DNA of 5,524 bases from Thermodesulfobacteriota bacterium (GTDB lineage: Bacteria; Desulfobacterota; Thermodesulfobacteria; Thermodesulfobacteriales; Thermodesulfatatoraceae). Shown in pieces: positions 5,403-5,524 of the stretch. The notes under the pieces were generated by a model. It did not search any database and had not been told where the DNA came from. It saw nothing but the letters and a program-made list of their open reading frames with translations. Where the stretch lies: the NCBI GenBank assembly GCA_013154385.1, contig JAADCO010000032.1, positions 1 through 5,524 on the forward strand, given 5' to 3'. The first letter of the stretch is position 1. The number at the start of each line of letters is the position of its first letter. A program made the position numbers and the translations under genes.

Positions 5403-5522
5403 TCACCGGCGGCGCTCGTGGAGTGCCCAAAGCCTGCCCTGCTCCTTACGCCAAGCCTCATGGGGAATCCGTATCCGCGCCTCAAACGCCTCATCGGTAG
5501 AGCCATCCATCGCTATCAGCTC
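5403..5522 (-). CDS. Hypothetical protein, C-terminal fragment or very short ORF at the window edge
   Basis: On the minus strand a frame is open from the right edge (first full codon 5522-5520) for 39 codons to a TGA at 5405-5403. The encoded tail has a believable soluble composition: acidic around STDEAFEARIRIP (8-20) and then amphipathic HEAWRKEQGRLWALHERRR (21-39). It could be the C-terminus of a gene beginning outside the window. Alternatively it is a 35-codon ORF starting at the ATG at 5510-5508, which has AGGAG (5524-5520) 9 nt upstream. Its stop is 4 nt from the stop of the small membrane ORF. I do not recognise the family. The other frames here either contain early stops or give low-complexity shadow peptides. 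Confidence 0.4.
   Translation of the reverse strand, partial: ELIAMDGSTDEAFEARIRIPHEAWRKEQGRLWALHERRR
5411..5427 (+). terminator. Hairpin downstream of the small membrane ORF, without a U-tract
   Basis: GGCGCTC (5411-5417) pairs with GAGTGCC (5421-5427) across a GTG loop, giving 7 bp with one G-U wobble in the plus-strand RNA. On the minus strand the same position becomes an A-C mismatch, so the structure favours plus-strand transcripts. It begins 13 nt after the small ORF stop. The following bases (CCAAAGCC) are not a T-run, so it is not a standard intrinsic terminator. It also lies within the minus-strand reading frame. Confidence 0.25.
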
Positions 5523-5524
5523 CT

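Noticed and set aside
5315..5506. 63-codon minus-strand open frame near the right edge
   Set aside because: It is antisense to the small membrane ORF over much of its length, and the peptide (Arg/Gly then Ser/Ala/Asp/Glu rich) has no domain-like pattern. The alternative minus-strand frame at 5403-5522 looks more protein-like.

Overview
The window is compact, GC-rich bacterial chromosome (roughly 60% GC by eye). It holds two gene clusters that point towards each other, plus a short, more AT-rich promoter region near the right edge. There are no rRNA, tRNA, CRISPR or insertion-sequence signatures. The tail of acpS, the fused nnrE/nnrD gene, tsaE and a DUF1614 membrane protein form one cluster; nrdR, a ParB-like protein and a long MEMO1-family protein form the other. 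This content suggests a Thermodesulfobacteriota/former deltaproteobacteria-like organism, perhaps thermophilic. That assignment is an inference from gene content and was not tested by alignment.

Left half, plus strand (1-2765): the 3' end of acpS (holo-ACP synthase) overlaps the start of a bifunctional NAD(P)H-hydrate repair enzyme by 4 bp (ATGA). That gene overlaps tsaE (tRNA t6A modification ATPase) by 11 bp, and tsaE overlaps a DUF1614 integral membrane protein gene by 4 bp (ATGA). Every junction has a recognisable ribosome binding site inside the preceding gene, so this looks like one translationally coupled operon of housekeeping functions: cofactor attachment, metabolite repair, tRNA modification, and one membrane protein of unknown role.

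Middle, minus strand (5227 down to 2762): nrdR (ribonucleotide reductase repressor), a ParB/Srx-fold protein without an obvious DNA-binding domain, and a MEMO1-family protein with an extra N-terminal domain. The gap between nrdR and the ParB-like gene is 32 nt, and the ParB-like and MEMO genes overlap by 11 bp. The two clusters end tail to tail in the same CTAG palindrome, so there is no intergenic space for a terminator.

Right edge (5228-5524): the nrdR promoter region, with candidate -35/-10 elements placed so that the nrdR mRNA could be leaderless; a plausible divergent 34-residue single-pass membrane protein (5294-5398); and on the minus strand an open C-terminal reading frame (5403-5522) entering from outside the window and ending 4 nt from the small gene. 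A 7-bp hairpin lies just downstream of the small gene.

Nothing here is clearly a new defence or mobile system. The parts least explained by known biology are the nrdR/ParB-like/MEMO cluster, the MEMO N-terminal domain, DUF1614, and the small membrane ORF.
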